Shown: positions 9,305-18,348, counted from the first letter of the stretch. The stretch: DNA of 22,413 bases from Ramicandelaber brevisporus (GCA_025201865.1 MU602749.1:42522-64934), one strand, 5' to 3'. Numbers and translations are program-made. Notes: a model not told the origin generated them from the sequence alone.

Positions 9305-9721
9305 GGCTGGCTGGCTGGCCGCTGAGTTGATCTACTGTTCGGCTCTGCTGGTGGTGGTAGTTGGTCAATCTTCAGTCGAGTAGTTAAGATCTGAAGAGTA
9401 AACCAGCTGTTTCGTTTATGTGGCAATCGAGAATGAATGCGAATAAAACCAACTTTTGAAACTGACAGATGAGTCCGCACTTCACATAAAACGTTCCCTG
9501 TCCCACAGTGTCTCGGGTATTTTTTACGCTCTCTATGTAATAGGCGACCCTCCTTGTGGCACGCACACATGCCGGTGGTACGCACACACGCCGGTGGCAC
9601 GTAGCTGTCAATAAATTGACTGTGGGCAAATGACTCGTTTGATATTAATGGATTTGAACTCTATCAAGTATGAATACGATTAACGATAGTTTGAACACGA
9701 CCCGATAAGCTGGAATATGAT
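9305..9721. other. Intergenic region upstream of the zinc-finger gene
   Basis: This 417-bp interval holds the promoter and 5' UTR of the zinc-finger gene and the 3' UTR of the charged 166-residue gene, both on the minus strand. The only structured element seen is a 19-bp direct repeat at 9556-9603. A GGCT run lies just before the zinc-finger ATG. I see no supported gene. Confidence 0.5.
9556..9603. repeat. 19-bp direct repeat, about 2.4 copies (GTGGYACGCACACAYGCCG)
   Basis: GTGGCACG, GTGGTACG and GTGGCACG begin at 9556, 9575 and 9594, each followed by related sequence, a strict 19-bp period. The array lies about 250 bp upstream of the zinc-finger start and could be a cluster of factor sites, or a small minisatellite. 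Confidence 0.75.
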
Positions 9722-10222
9722 CTACAAACCACGGTCGCCTTTGTCCGACTTCGTTCCCTTGCCATCTCCATCATCACCAGTACTGTTACGAGATTCAGCA
9801 CGAATCCGCTCGGCATTAACGCGATAACCAAGCACGAACTTTTGCTCACCACCATCAGCATGCATTTCTCCCCTCCTTCGCTTCAATTCACGCTCAGTCT
9901 GCTTCCGTTCAGCTTCTTCGATCGTCATTGCTGACGTGGAACCGTTGTTTGATGCCGTATGCTTTTTATGCACTGTACCATCCTTCCGCTTGGTTGATGC
10001 TAATGCGTCTCGTCTATTTTCTGCTGAGGCGCGATGCAGTCGTTCCCGTATCTGATCAAGCCGAGCTTGATAGTCTGGCTTTGATGACCGCTGTGGCTGT
10101 GGTTGTGGCTGTGGTTGTTGTGGTTGTTGTGGCTGCGTTTCCTCGCGATCTGCGTCCTCTGTGACCTCTGTGACGTCTGTTGCCTTGCTTTCTTCAACGA
10201 TCTCCGTTCGCTTCGACGTCAT
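9722..10222 (-). CDS. Charged, low-complexity 166-residue protein of unknown function
   Basis: The product begins MTSKRTEIVEESKATDV. It has an acidic N-terminus, a Gln/Pro repeat (QPQQPQQPQPQ) at about residues 30-45, then basic and acidic helical stretches (QARLDQIRERLHRASAENRR and TIEEAERKQTERELKRRRGE) likely to form coiled coils. The tail is rich in Gly, Asp and Lys. I recognise no domain; the composition suggests a nuclear or RNA-associated protein, but that is a guess. The frame stays open upstream to about 10396, but that extension lies within the 3' end of the homeodomain gene and reads as noncoding, so the ATG at 10222 is preferred. It starts 79 bp after the homeodomain stop on the same strand. 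Confidence 0.7.
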   Translation of the reverse strand: MTSKRTEIVEESKATDVTEVTEDADREETQPQQPQQPQPQPQPQRSSKPDYQARLDQIRERLHRASAENRRDALASTKRKDGTVHKKHTASNNGSTSAMTIEEAERKQTERELKRRRGEMHADGGEQKFVLGYRVNAERIRAESRNSTGDDGDGKGTKSDKGDRGL

Positions 10223-10301
10223 GCCAAATAAACAAACGTGTATATGTATGTTTGTGTATTCAATGAGGTAGCAGTGTTGTTTATTGTTTTTTTGATTGAT
10301 T

Positions 10302-11180
10302 TTAAAGGGTAGATGCGAGATGAGCTCCAAGCTGCTGTTTGAGCTTGTCAACAATGCGCTGCATGAGCTGATCCAGCCGCGTACCGAACATTGCATCCAA
10401 TGTCACCTGCAATACCTCGATTGATCCGTCGTCTTCACCTTTTAGAACGGACTGGATGATAGACTCGCAGCACATTATCCAGATTGGACTACTCTCACCA
10501 CTCCTCATCACTCGCTTGGTGTCTGCATCGACACACGGAATGATACTACAGCCGAGACCGCGCATTCGTCTGTTTCCAAACCAGTTGGACACCTGACTCT
10601 GGAATAGTCCAAGATACACTGCTATTGTATCGATGCGAACTGTGCTGGGCATTTTGTCACATGTCCACATCCTTGTCAGCTTCTTTTCTTGAGACGCAGT
10701 AATGCCAATCACGCGATCCAGGGGACTTAGTGTCTGTTTCTGCTTGCATTGCGAGTATCGCGAACCACGGTTATACGAAGTGATTCCAGCTGCAACGATG
10801 CGGATGATTTCAATCAGTGCCTTGACCTCTTCTTGTGGGCTGTCTTGACTATCTTGGTCACTGTGCTTGCTTTCTTTTAGCTGCTGCATCTCTTTCACCA
10901 CCATTTGTCGGGTCAGACTGCAGATATGTCTACGATGTGCCGAAGCAACTGACGTAGTAGCTTTCGCCGTGTTCTTGGACACCTGAGTGTGCCTCGTCTC
11001 GCTAAGACTGATGGCTGCTCGTGTGTATATGGTTTCAATTGAGTCTTTGAACAAATCCGGCTGTTTGTCACTCCGTTCCAACAATGCATTTAGACGATAT
11101 GGCTGGTGAAGCTTGGCAATGTAAAGTATCTGTGCACTGCGCCAAAGACTCATCGCTTGTACGAACCTGTTCAATGTCAT
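10302..11180 (-). CDS. Homeodomain protein with atypical recognition helix (WFGNRR)
   Basis: The protein is 292 residues if translation starts at the ATG at 11180 (MTLNRFVQAMSLW); an in-frame ATG at 11291 would give 329. A 60-residue, non-TALE-length homeodomain lies at about 153-212. Landmarks are L16, W20 in place of the usual F20, P26, L38 and L40, then QSQVSNWFGNRRMR with W48, F49, N51 and R53. Position 50, a base-specificity residue, is Gly. The N-terminal 150 residues and the C-terminal tail (LDQLMQRIVDKLKQQLGA) are predicted helical. It is a sequence-specific DNA-binding regulator by family. The shorter start is preferred because the upstream sequence looks like the last exon of another small ORF, whose stop overlaps this start by ATGA. 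Confidence 0.82.
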   Translation of the reverse strand: MTLNRFVQAMSLWRSAQILYIAKLHQPYRLNALLERSDKQPDLFKDSIETIYTRAAISLSETRHTQVSKNTAKATTSVASAHRRHICSLTRQMVVKEMQQLKESKHSDQDSQDSPQEEVKALIEIIRIVAAGITSYNRGSRYSQCKQKQTLSPLDRVIGITASQEKKLTRMWTCDKMPSTVRIDTIAVYLGLFQSQVSNWFGNRRMRGLGCSIIPCVDADTKRVMRSGESSPIWIMCCESIIQSVLKGEDDGSIEVLQVTLDAMFGTRLDQLMQRIVDKLKQQLGAHLASTL

Positions 11181-11443
11181 TTTTTGTATTGTTGCTTCCG
11201 TTGCCTTTGCTGTTTTCGTTGCCGTAGTAGTTTGTGTATAGTTTGAACAGAACGAGCTGAGGCAAAGTAAATGGTAGAACCGAACACTCATTTACCTAAA
11301 TGCTCGTCCACTTGCTTGCTTACTGCCTCCCTATCTGCTTCATCCATCGCAATGACACCTAATTTCGCCAAATTGGAGGCAAGCTGTTTCCACCATCGTT
11401 TGCTGTGTTCCTCCCCTTCCTTCCTTTTCATCCTTCGTTTCAT
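11177..11443 (-). CDS. Possible two-exon 75-residue basic protein upstream of the homeodomain gene
   Basis: Exon 1 (11443-11296, 148 nt) begins MKRRMKRKEGEEHSKRWWK and is amphipathic, with an acidic patch (MDEADREA). It ends TTTAG|GTAAAT. Exon 2 (11256-11177) follows TTTGCCTCAG and reads ARSVQTIHKLLRQRKQQ, ending QYKK-TGA. The intron would be 39 nt (11257-11295). The continued amphipathic, basic pattern across the splice favours a real protein, but I recognise no family. Its stop overlaps the homeodomain ATG at 11180 (ATGA), so it could be an upstream cistron or regulatory uORF, or exon 1 could belong to a longer homeodomain isoform through another acceptor. Confidence 0.4.
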
Positions 11444-11721
11444 CCATACTCCGACATGTTAAAAAGAAAAGCGGGACTCATTTTTCACACAATTTTAATA
11501 CTCGATTTTTTTTTCATTCGCAATCATCCGCGAATAGGACTGCTTCTCGCTGACTCTCCTCTCTTCTTGGTTCGAAGTGCTTTGGCCTCCTCCTCTCTTC
11601 GTTCACACCTCTGCCGCTGACTGTTATCACTCTCGACGACGACGACAACGACGACTTGTAACAAACACGCGTACTGTTACTCTATCTTTTACTTTTGTTT
11701 CTTTTTTCTTCTCCTATTCTA
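11444..11721. promoter_or_regulatory. Divergent promoter region between the minus-strand homeodomain locus and the P-type ATPase
   Basis: About 278 bp separate the two outward-facing genes. The interval contains A/T-rich DNA around 11480-11520 and a long pyrimidine-rich leader (TTTTACTTTTGTTTC, CTTCTCCTATT) immediately ahead of the ATPase ATG. A GAC repeat lies at about 11635-11655. No TATA element or specific factor site is certain. Confidence 0.4.
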
Positions 11722-14700
11722 ATGTCCTTGAACGCGCTGCGTGTTCAAGCGGCTCATCCGCTCGCGTCGCTTGAATCTCAGTTCAAGACCAACTTCTCCA
11801 ACGGTCTGGCGTCAAAGACCGCGTCAGACCGCCTGCAGGCGCACGGACCCAATGTCCCGCCGCCGCCGCCCGCCGCGCAGCTCAGTATCCCCCGCATTAT
11901 CCTTCACGAGCTGACCGAGCCGATGATGGTTTTGCTCGAGGTTGTAGCGGTTCTCTACTACTTTTGGGGAGCTTCCTGGACCGACACTGCAGTTGTGTGG
12001 GTTTCGATTCTTTTGGCCGTCAGTGTGGAGCTGTATACCGATGTCAAGGCAAAGTTGAGCTTGGCAAGTCTGGCCAAAGAGGCTCCGTTCAATGTTATTG
12101 TGGTGCGCGATGGCGGTGACGATGTCATTGTCAAAAGCACCGATGTTACAGTTGGCGACATTGTCAAAGTCGGCAGAGGAATGCGAGTTGCAGCTGATGG
12201 TATCTTGGTGAAGTCATACGCGCTGACGGTGGATGAGAGCATCTTGACTGGTGAGAGCATTCCGGCCGACAAACACGTCATTGACAACTCTGAAGCACCA
12301 GCTAACTCTGCCGCCGCCGCCGCCACGGAAGGTGACGGTCTCCAGGTTGTGGTCGATGACAGCGCTCTGACTGTGCCAGCCAATGTGTTGTGCACCGGCA
12401 CGACTGTCGTGTCTGGTTCTGGCACCATGATTGTCACTGCCATTGGCGCTTCCGCGTACTCAGCAGAGATTGCATCCAAGTCTGTCCGTCCGTCGCCAAA
12501 GTTCAGACCAACTCCAGTGCAAGTGTTGATGCGCAAGATTACGTTCAAGTTGACGCTGATTGCAGCATTCTTCTGCTTCGCTCTGCCTCTCATTGCAGTC
12601 TACGTTAACCCAAAGGGTGCAGTCTCCTGGCGCGAGGCTGTCTTGATTGGCATTTCGCTGGCATTCGCAACCATACCTGAAGAGTTGCCTTTGATTGTCA
12701 AGTCTGCGCTGGCTGTTTGTGCAAACAACCTGGCTACAAAGCACGATGCATTGGTGAGAAACTTGCATGCAGCCGAAGCACTGGGTGCAGTTACGGCTAT
12801 TGTGACAGACAAGACTGGAACGCTGACAAAGGCGCAGCTGACAGTCAGCTCGTTCATTGTACCAACTGTGGATGGAAACGATAGCGATGTGAAGGAGGTT
12901 ACTGTGGAGGATATCAAGGCAGTCGATGACGCAATCTCTGCTGCTGCCGCTAGTGCTGCTTCTGCTGCTACTACTACTACTGTTCAGAATGATGAATCAG
13001 TTGAAGCAGTTGAATCGGCTGAAGCAGATGAGGCTGAAGAGGTTCCTTCTTTTGAGCAGACTGCACAGATTGGAGCTTTGCTGGCCACATGGCTCGGCGC
13101 ATTGGAGCCAGCCATTCGTAGTCACATCAATTCATATGTGAAGTCATCAATCTCCAAGCAGCAGCAGCAGCAGCAATCTCCAGCCTCATCTTTGCCATCA
13201 TCCTGCCATGATCCAGTTGACAAGGCAATTGTGAGCTACCTGTCGTCTACTTCTACACTTGGCTCATTGCTGGACAGCATTACCAGCGGCTCATCATCGC
13301 TTGGCCCAATGATTTCTGAAGACTCGGGAGTAACTGCAGAGAAGACATTTGAGCGCACATTTTTGCTTGATGCCAATGACAATAGCCGTCAAATTACATT
13401 GGTTAAAGGATCTCCAGAGTCTATAATTGAGTCGGTTGATGATATATTTGTTAATCAGCATTCAGAGAAGGCACTTGCGCAGTTGACTCCAACTACTCTC
13501 AGAAAACTACGCACTTATGAACCATCGGCGAGTGAGTCCGTTGTACTTGATTATCTGGATGCATGTGGAATCAAGGGTAGATTGGTTAGAATGACCGACT
13601 CTCGTAAGAAGCAATTACTGGACTCAATCAGCACTGCAGCCAACCGTGGATGCCGTAACATTGGCTTTGCTATTAGAGTCACTCTTCCACCGTCGCCTGC
13701 CCCATCTCCCATTAGTCACAAGGTGCACGGTGGTAGTGGTGGCCGTAAACACGTGTCTGCCTCAACATTTGCCAGATCAACTCCCACTGAACTGACTGTG
13801 TTTGTTGGCACACTGGCCACTATTGACCCATTGAGACCAGGTGCAATCTGGGGAGTTGCTGATTGCAAGAAAGCTGGCTTGCGTGTGCTGCTGGCATCCG
13901 GTGATCATGTTGGCACTGCCACTGCTGCTGCTCATGCCGTTGGAATCCCTTCATCCGTTCTTGCCATTGATGACGTTTCTAACAGCAGTGCTAGTGGTAG
14001 TGGCAATAATGAGAATGCCACACCGTATGCAATCACTGGTGCAACCCTTGAACATGCCTCATCTGAAGAAGCTGTATCGCTGGTTGAGTCCACTAATGTG
14101 TATGCAAGAATGACGCCAGATTCCAAGCTACTTTTGGTCAAAACACTTCAGTCAATCGGACACGTTGTGTGCTTTGTTGGCGATGGAGTGAATGATGCTC
14201 CTGCCATGGCTGCTGCTGATGTTGGTGTTGCTATGGCTGGCTCCCCAACCTCTGCTGATTTAGCCATGGATTCTGCTTCGCTGGTTATATTGAATTCTGA
14301 TCTTGGTGCAATCTCCCATTGCATTCGTGAAGGTAAGCGCGCTCTGTCTGCCGTTCGTAAAACTGTCATATTCTATGTGGCTTGCAAAATTGCAATGGTT
14401 CTGTTGTTTGCATCAGCTATTTTGATTGGCGGAATATCTCCATTGACTCCAGCTCAGATCATTGTATTGGAGATGTTTATGGATGTTGGCGCCGCTGCTA
14501 CCTTTGTTGTTGAGCCGTTGGAGGATGATGGCGATAACGAGCCTGCTGCATCTCGTGCTCCATGTCAAGATGGAGAAGGAGAAGGAGAGGAAGGCACTCG
14601 CGACATTGTCTCATCCACGCCATCTGCTGCAGTGCCATCCATTTATGGCTCTGATGTCACTCTGACTATTTTGTCTGGAGTTCTCTTGTTCCTTCTGACT

Positions 14701-15129
14701 GGATTTGACTTCTTCTTTACTCTGTTTGTCCATCCACGCTACCGTACTAATATCAAGGCAGCCACCACCGTACTGTTCCTCTCATGGCTTCTTAACCATG
14801 TCACACTTGGTCTCGTTCTCCGCACTCGCAAGATTCCACTGCGCAAGCATGGCTTCTTTAACTCAAACAAGATGTTCACTGCATGGACTGCCGCTGTCGT
14901 TATTGGTGCTCTCCTGGCCATTGGTCCACTGCGCAAGTTCCTTGGGTTTGCGAAGCTCTTCAGTTGGACGAAGGGCATTGATGGACTGGTGCTGGCTATG
15001 CTGGTGAGTGGACCTGTCATCACCATTGCCATCTTTGAGTCTATCAAGGAATACCTGTTGATCAAGAACTCAACTCTTCCACAGCCAGAGAATGCCGAAG
15101 AGGAATCTCAGCCTTTGCTTTCTAATTAA
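11722..15129 (+). CDS. P-type cation-transporting ATPase, type II-like with a PEELP motif
   Basis: The 1,135-residue membrane pump has all P-type landmarks: an N-terminal NF.NGL...GPN cation-ATPase segment, a TGES actuator loop (LTGESIPADK), phosphorylation site D363 in DKTGTLTK, a nucleotide-domain KGSPE, DPLRPG, and the hinge GDGVNDAP (D821). Hydrophobic segments suggest ten helices, four before and six after the catalytic core. TM4 reads IPEELP, keeping the Glu that binds Ca2+ in SERCA (IPEGLP). TM6 reads LEMFMDVGAA and keeps the Asp, but TM5 lacks the SERCA Asn and Glu. The substrate (Ca2+, H+ or another cation) is therefore open. The N-domain carries Ala/Thr-rich, acidic and polyQ inserts. 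The ATG at 11722 is preferred over an upstream in-frame TTG. Confidence 0.92.
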   Translation: MSLNALRVQAAHPLASLESQFKTNFSNGLASKTASDRLQAHGPNVPPPPPAAQLSIPRIILHELTEPMMVLLEVVAVLYYFWGASWTDTAVVWVSILLAVSVELYTDVKAKLSLASLAKEAPFNVIVVRDGGDDVIVKSTDVTVGDIVKVGRGMRVAADGILVKSYALTVDESILTGESIPADKHVIDNSEAPANSAAAAATEGDGLQVVVDDSALTVPANVLCTGTTVVSGSGTMIVTAIGASAYSAEIASKSVRPSPKFRPTPVQVLMRKITFKLTLIAAFFCFALPLIAVYVNPKGAVSWREAVLIGISLAFATIPEELPLIVKSALAVCANNLATKHDALVRNLHAAEALGAVTAIVTDKTGTLTKAQLTVSSFIVPTVDGNDSDVKEVTVEDIKAVDDAISAAAASAASAATTTTVQNDESVEAVESAEADEAEEVPSFEQTAQIGALLATWLGALEPAIRSHINSYVKSSISKQQQQQQSPASSLPSSCHDPVDKAIVSYLSSTSTLGSLLDSITSGSSSLGPMISEDSGVTAEKTFERTFLLDANDNSRQITLVKGSPESIIESVDDIFVNQHSEKALAQLTPTTLRKLRTYEPSASESVVLDYLDACGIKGRLVRMTDSRKKQLLDSISTAANRGCRNIGFAIRVTLPPSPAPSPISHKVHGGSGGRKHVSASTFARSTPTELTVFVGTLATIDPLRPGAIWGVADCKKAGLRVLLASGDHVGTATAAAHAVGIPSSVLAIDDVSNSSASGSGNNENATPYAITGATLEHASSEEAVSLVESTNVYARMTPDSKLLLVKTLQSIGHVVCFVGDGVNDAPAMAAADVGVAMAGSPTSADLAMDSASLVILNSDLGAISHCIREGKRALSAVRKTVIFYVACKIAMVLLFASAILIGGISPLTPAQIIVLEMFMDVGAAATFVVEPLEDDGDNEPAASRAPCQDGEGEGEEGTRDIVSSTPSAAVPSIYGSDVTLTILSGVLLFLLTGFDFFFTLFVHPRYRTNIKAATTVLFLSWLLNHVTLGLVLRTRKIPLRKHGFFNSNKMFTAWTAAVVIGALLAIGPLRKFLGFAKLFSWTKGIDGLVLAMLVSGPVITIAIFESIKEYLLIKNSTLPQPENAEEESQPLLSN

Positions 15130-15303
15130 CTATTCCTCTTCTGAATCCTCTTCTTCTGAATCCTTTTTTATTTAGCAGTTTTTTACTTTAAGATTTCAAG
15201 TCATTTGATTACAGTCAAGTCGGTTAAGTTATGTTAAGTTAAATTAAATGGATTCAAAAAGAAAGTAAAAAAGGATTCATAATAAAGGAAATCAAACAAA
15301 GAA
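15130..15303. other. Convergent spacer between the ATPase and the histone deacetylase
   Basis: The 174 bp after the ATPase stop contain a near-tandem TTCTGAATCCT repeat (about 15139-15163), a T-rich run, and GTTAAGTTATGTTAAGTTAAATTAAA repeats serving presumably as both 3' UTRs. I see no gene. Confidence 0.45.
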
Positions 15304-17440
15304 TTATTGTGGATAAAATGGAGTCTTTTCAGATGCAGCAGTATTGTTTGGTTGGAAGACTGCCTCACCACGAGGTGCAGGGAAACCGCCCGCAATCTTG
15401 TTACCAGCGGAGGCAGAATGAGTGGATGTGGATGCCAGAAGGGAAGTGGCACCTGGAGTGGATCGCTGTTGCTGTTCGTCACGTTCGCGACGTAGAGTGT
15501 ATTGATTTGCACTGCGCTTGCCCTTATTGCCTCTGCCAGTTGCACCAGCTGCTGCTGCAGAGCTTCGACCTGAGCGGCCACCATAGTATTGCTCATCTCT
15601 TCTATCATCACCATCGTCTTCGGAGTCAGAGTATTCTTGATATCTTACAATACGCTGATTGGTTTGACGCTGAGTACTTCTAACATCCATTGCGGCCTGT
15701 TCAGTGGCTGATCTATACTGTCCATTGATAGAATCGCCTCCATTAGTATTACCATGGTAAACATATTGATCAAAATCACCCTGCGCATTTAACATTGCAG
15801 TGTTGTTGGACATGTAGTAGTTGTATAAATCCAACTCACCATTTCTGGCTTTATTGATTTTATTCGAAAGACCGATTAATTCATCCTCATCATCTTCACT
15901 CTCATACTCTTCAGCTGTTGTGGCTGATTGATTCCACTGATCAGTTGTGGTAAAAATCGACTTCTTCATTGTTGGTCTGATTGGTGCAGATGGGGCAAAT
16001 GGCAAATTACGCAAGTGATCCACAATTTTCTTGATAATTTCATTCAGATACTCTGGTGAGTTATTGTTGGCCATGTTGGTTGGTGGAACCTCCAATCTAT
16101 GATTTGGGTAGTAATAGTCGCTATACTCATCAAATGGAAGTGTGACTGGCACGTCAGTTCCTACTAATCTGGATGTTTCATATGTCCACGCACGTGCCAC
16201 GTTTCTAATTGTGTATCCACCTCCTCCCAGCACCAGCATTGGAATATTGAATGATTTTACAAATTCAACACAGTTGGCATGTCCATACATTGACAGATTA
16301 AACGTGCCCAATTTGTCTCCAGCCAGCGAATCAGCTCCACATTGCAGCACAATTGCGCCTGGTCTGTACCACTCTATAACTCGGCTAATAACTGGCTGGA
16401 ATACACTGGCGTACGTTTCGTCATTAATGCCTGATCTGAGTGGCACATTGACTGCATAGTGCTTGCCCTTGCCAATTCCAATGTCCTCAACATCGCCTGT
16501 GCCTGGGAAGAATCTGTTTCCATATTTATGAAGCGAGACAGTCATTACTCGATCAGTGGTGTAGAATGCCTCTTCCACACCGTCACCATGATGCACATCA
16601 ATGTCAATGTACAATACTCGCTGATGCACTCTAAGCAACTCCAATATAGCCAATACAATGTCATTTACATAGCAGAATCCACTGGCTTCATTCTTCTTTG
16701 CATGATGCAATCCTCCACTCCAATTAATTGCCACATCCGCCTCTCCCTCGTTTAGCTTGTTTGCACCGGCAATCGATCCACCTGCCGATATACTGCAAAA
16801 TTCAATCAATCCCTGGAATAGTGGGCAATCATCCATGTATGCAAATCGATCTTGACGCTCCGGGTGCTTTTCAACCACTTCAGGTGTCATTAGCGTAATG
16901 AAATCAATGTATTCGTCTGTGTGGAACCGTGTCATTTGTGCCTTAGTTGCGCGTGGTGGAACCAGCACTTGCATCTTTGATGACAGTCCATAGTTTGTGA
17001 CTAGTGAATGGGTCATTCTCATGCGCTGTGGCTTCATCGGATGTGTTACACTGTACTGATAATTGCCAACATTGGCTGTTTAGATATAAGAGAAAAGTAA
17101 AGTAGAATGAAATGAAATGAAAAGAGAAGAGAATAGAAGAAATGAGTACATCATAATAGTGGATGCATTGGAGCAGAGCAGAGCAGAGCAGAGTAGAGTA
17201 TTGTCAGTGCCTAATTGCTTTTTGTGTTTCATTGTAAACACTTAAGCTCAGCTGCTGCCGTATCGAGACAAGAGGAAAGAGACAACAGGCAGGAGGAAAG
17301 GGAAGAGGAAAGAGAGAGATTGCAGACTGCAACGTGTGGGTGGGTGGCTGTAGATGGAGTTGAGCCAGTTATAACGTACGGTCGTAGTAATAGGAGACTC
17401 GCCGACGGCTGCCAGCTTCAACGTGCTTTATGCCGTTCAT
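15304..17440 (-). CDS. Class I (Rpd3/HDAC1-type) histone deacetylase, two exons
   Basis: The join is exon 1 at 17440-17380 and exon 2 at 17075-15304, giving 610 residues. Exon 2 alone opens at [10 protein letters not shown] and lacks the conserved N-terminus. The missing YYYD..VGNY block is supplied by exon 1 ([20 protein letters not shown]) plus the first 38 nt of exon 2 ([12 protein letters not shown]). Catalytic features line up with human HDAC1 at a constant offset of four: His144/His145, Asp180 and His182 (DIDVHHGDG), Asp269 (GADSL) and Tyr308 ([10 protein letters not shown]). Past about residue 400 lies a low-complexity, acidic then Gln/Ser/Arg-rich tail. It removes acetyl groups from histone lysines in Sin3/Rpd3-type corepressor complexes. 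Identification is very secure; splicing is inferred from the perfect fit. Confidence 0.95.
17076..17379 (-). other. 304-nt GT-AG intron of the histone deacetylase gene
   Basis: The donor is C|GTACGT at 17379 and the acceptor is TATCTAAACAG at 17076, preceded by a long pyrimidine-rich tract. The split codon is CCC (C from exon 1, CC from exon 2). The join reproduces the invariant YYYD-xx-VGNY spacing of class I deacetylases. The plus strand of the intron shows a GCAGA repeat at about 17174-17194 and GGAAAGAG runs. Confidence 0.88.
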
Positions 17441-17534
17441 ACTAGGTGGAAGCGTGTGCGTGCACTTGCGGGGTGTCTTTGTTGTTAGCTGATTGCTGTT
17501 GGTTGTTGCTGGTTGGGTTTCTTTTTGCTGTTGC

Positions 17535-17569
<35 letters not shown>

Positions 17570-17715
17570 TGGGCGATTTGCACAGGAAGTCAACTTTCCG
17601 CCTCGATGCTGTTACAGACAGGACACACACATACGCACATATACACATACACATACACATACACACAACTCATAGGTAAACAATCAGCGTTATTCTTCTT
17701 TTTCTTTTGTAGACG
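17441..17715. promoter_or_regulatory. Divergent promoter and leaders of the deacetylase and PITHD1, with simple repeats
   Basis: This 275-bp interval separates two outward-facing genes. It holds a GTT/CTG trinucleotide tract (about 17526-17568) and an ACACAT-type tract (about 17617-17667). Long open frames crossing these tracts translate to polyQ, polyC, polyL or polyV and look like artefacts of the repeats. Transcription of both genes must start here. Confidence 0.45.
17676..17712 (+). other. Candidate 37-nt 5'-UTR intron of the PITHD1 gene
   Basis: CATAG|GTAAAC starts at 17676 and a strongly pyrimidine-rich TTCTTTTTCTTTTGTAG ends at 17712, three bases before the PITHD1 ATG. Donor, tract and acceptor are all good; only the very small size is unusual, and it matches other candidates here. 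Confidence 0.5.
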
Positions 17716-18348
17716 ATGCCTTGCAGTTGTGGAAGCAGTGCTGATCATGTCCACGACCACCTCGAGGTGCCAGTGCTCCGTGACTTTTTGCTCCCTATTG
17801 TTGATCTCGACCACATCCGCTGCTTGAATGAGCAAACACCAAACTCTGCGCGCGCCGTCTTCAAGCCATGGCATCTTCGATATGATCCAGACCCCATCCT
17901 CGAGTCTGATGCGGACGAGCAGCTTCTCATCCACATCCCGCTCACAGCATCAGTCAAACTGAAGTCCATCTTTATCCGATGCCATCCAGATGCCGGCGCT
18001 CAGATTAACGAACTAAAGGCGTTTGTCAATCAGCCAGGCTTGGACTTTGGTGATGCTGAAAATGCCACGCCGGCTCAGATGTGGCAGCTGGGAAGACACT
18101 TTAATGTGAGTGGAAATGACATGATGGAATTGCCAGTAGCCAGATCGAACTTCAATGGAGTCAATCACTTGACGCTGTTTGTAGTGTCTAATCATGGCGA
18201 TGATACTACAAAGATTCAGTTCTTGGGACTGTCTGGCGACTGGAGTCCGCTGATTCACAAGGCGCCACAGGCTGTGTATGAGGCTCGCGCCAACCTCAAA
18301 GACCACAAGACCAAGAATGACGATCAGTTGGCAAAATACATTTATTAA
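17716..18348 (+). CDS. PITH-domain protein, PITHD1-like
   Basis: The 210-residue protein matches PITHD1 over its whole length (human 211). It has a Cys/His-rich start (MPCSCGSSADHVHDH), IDLxxxxCLNE-like DLDHIRCLNE, VFKPW, ESDADEQLLIHIPLT, VKLKSI, then DDTTKIQFLGLSGDW near the C-terminus. The PITH domain is the C-terminal fold of thioredoxin-like protein 1, which binds the proteasome; PITHD1 itself lacks the thioredoxin part, as here. The ATG at 17716 gives the expected length. It is transcribed away from the deacetylase from a shared 275-bp promoter region. Family assignment is secure; molecular function of the single-domain protein is poorly defined. Confidence 0.93.
   Translation: MPCSCGSSADHVHDHLEVPVLRDFLLPIVDLDHIRCLNEQTPNSARAVFKPWHLRYDPDPILESDADEQLLIHIPLTASVKLKSIFIRCHPDAGAQINELKAFVNQPGLDFGDAENATPAQMWQLGRHFNVSGNDMMELPVARSNFNGVNHLTLFVVSNHGDDTTKIQFLGLSGDWSPLIHKAPQAVYEARANLKDHKTKNDDQLAKYIY

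Noticed and set aside
9640-9670. tRNA-like B-box word (AGTTCAAATCC on the minus strand)
   Set aside because: The flanking bases do not form a T stem and no acceptor, D or anticodon arm is present; similar words near 11569 and 19288 fail the same way.
11958-12593. 211-codon minus-strand frame inside the P-type ATPase
   Set aside because: Antisense shadow with Thr/Ser/Pro-rich content and no recognisable features.
17442-17827. Several overlapping frames with polyQ, polyC, polyL or polyV at the trinucleotide tract
   Set aside because: Different frames of a GTT/CTG microsatellite and an ACACAT tract in a promoter region; none joins to a domain.
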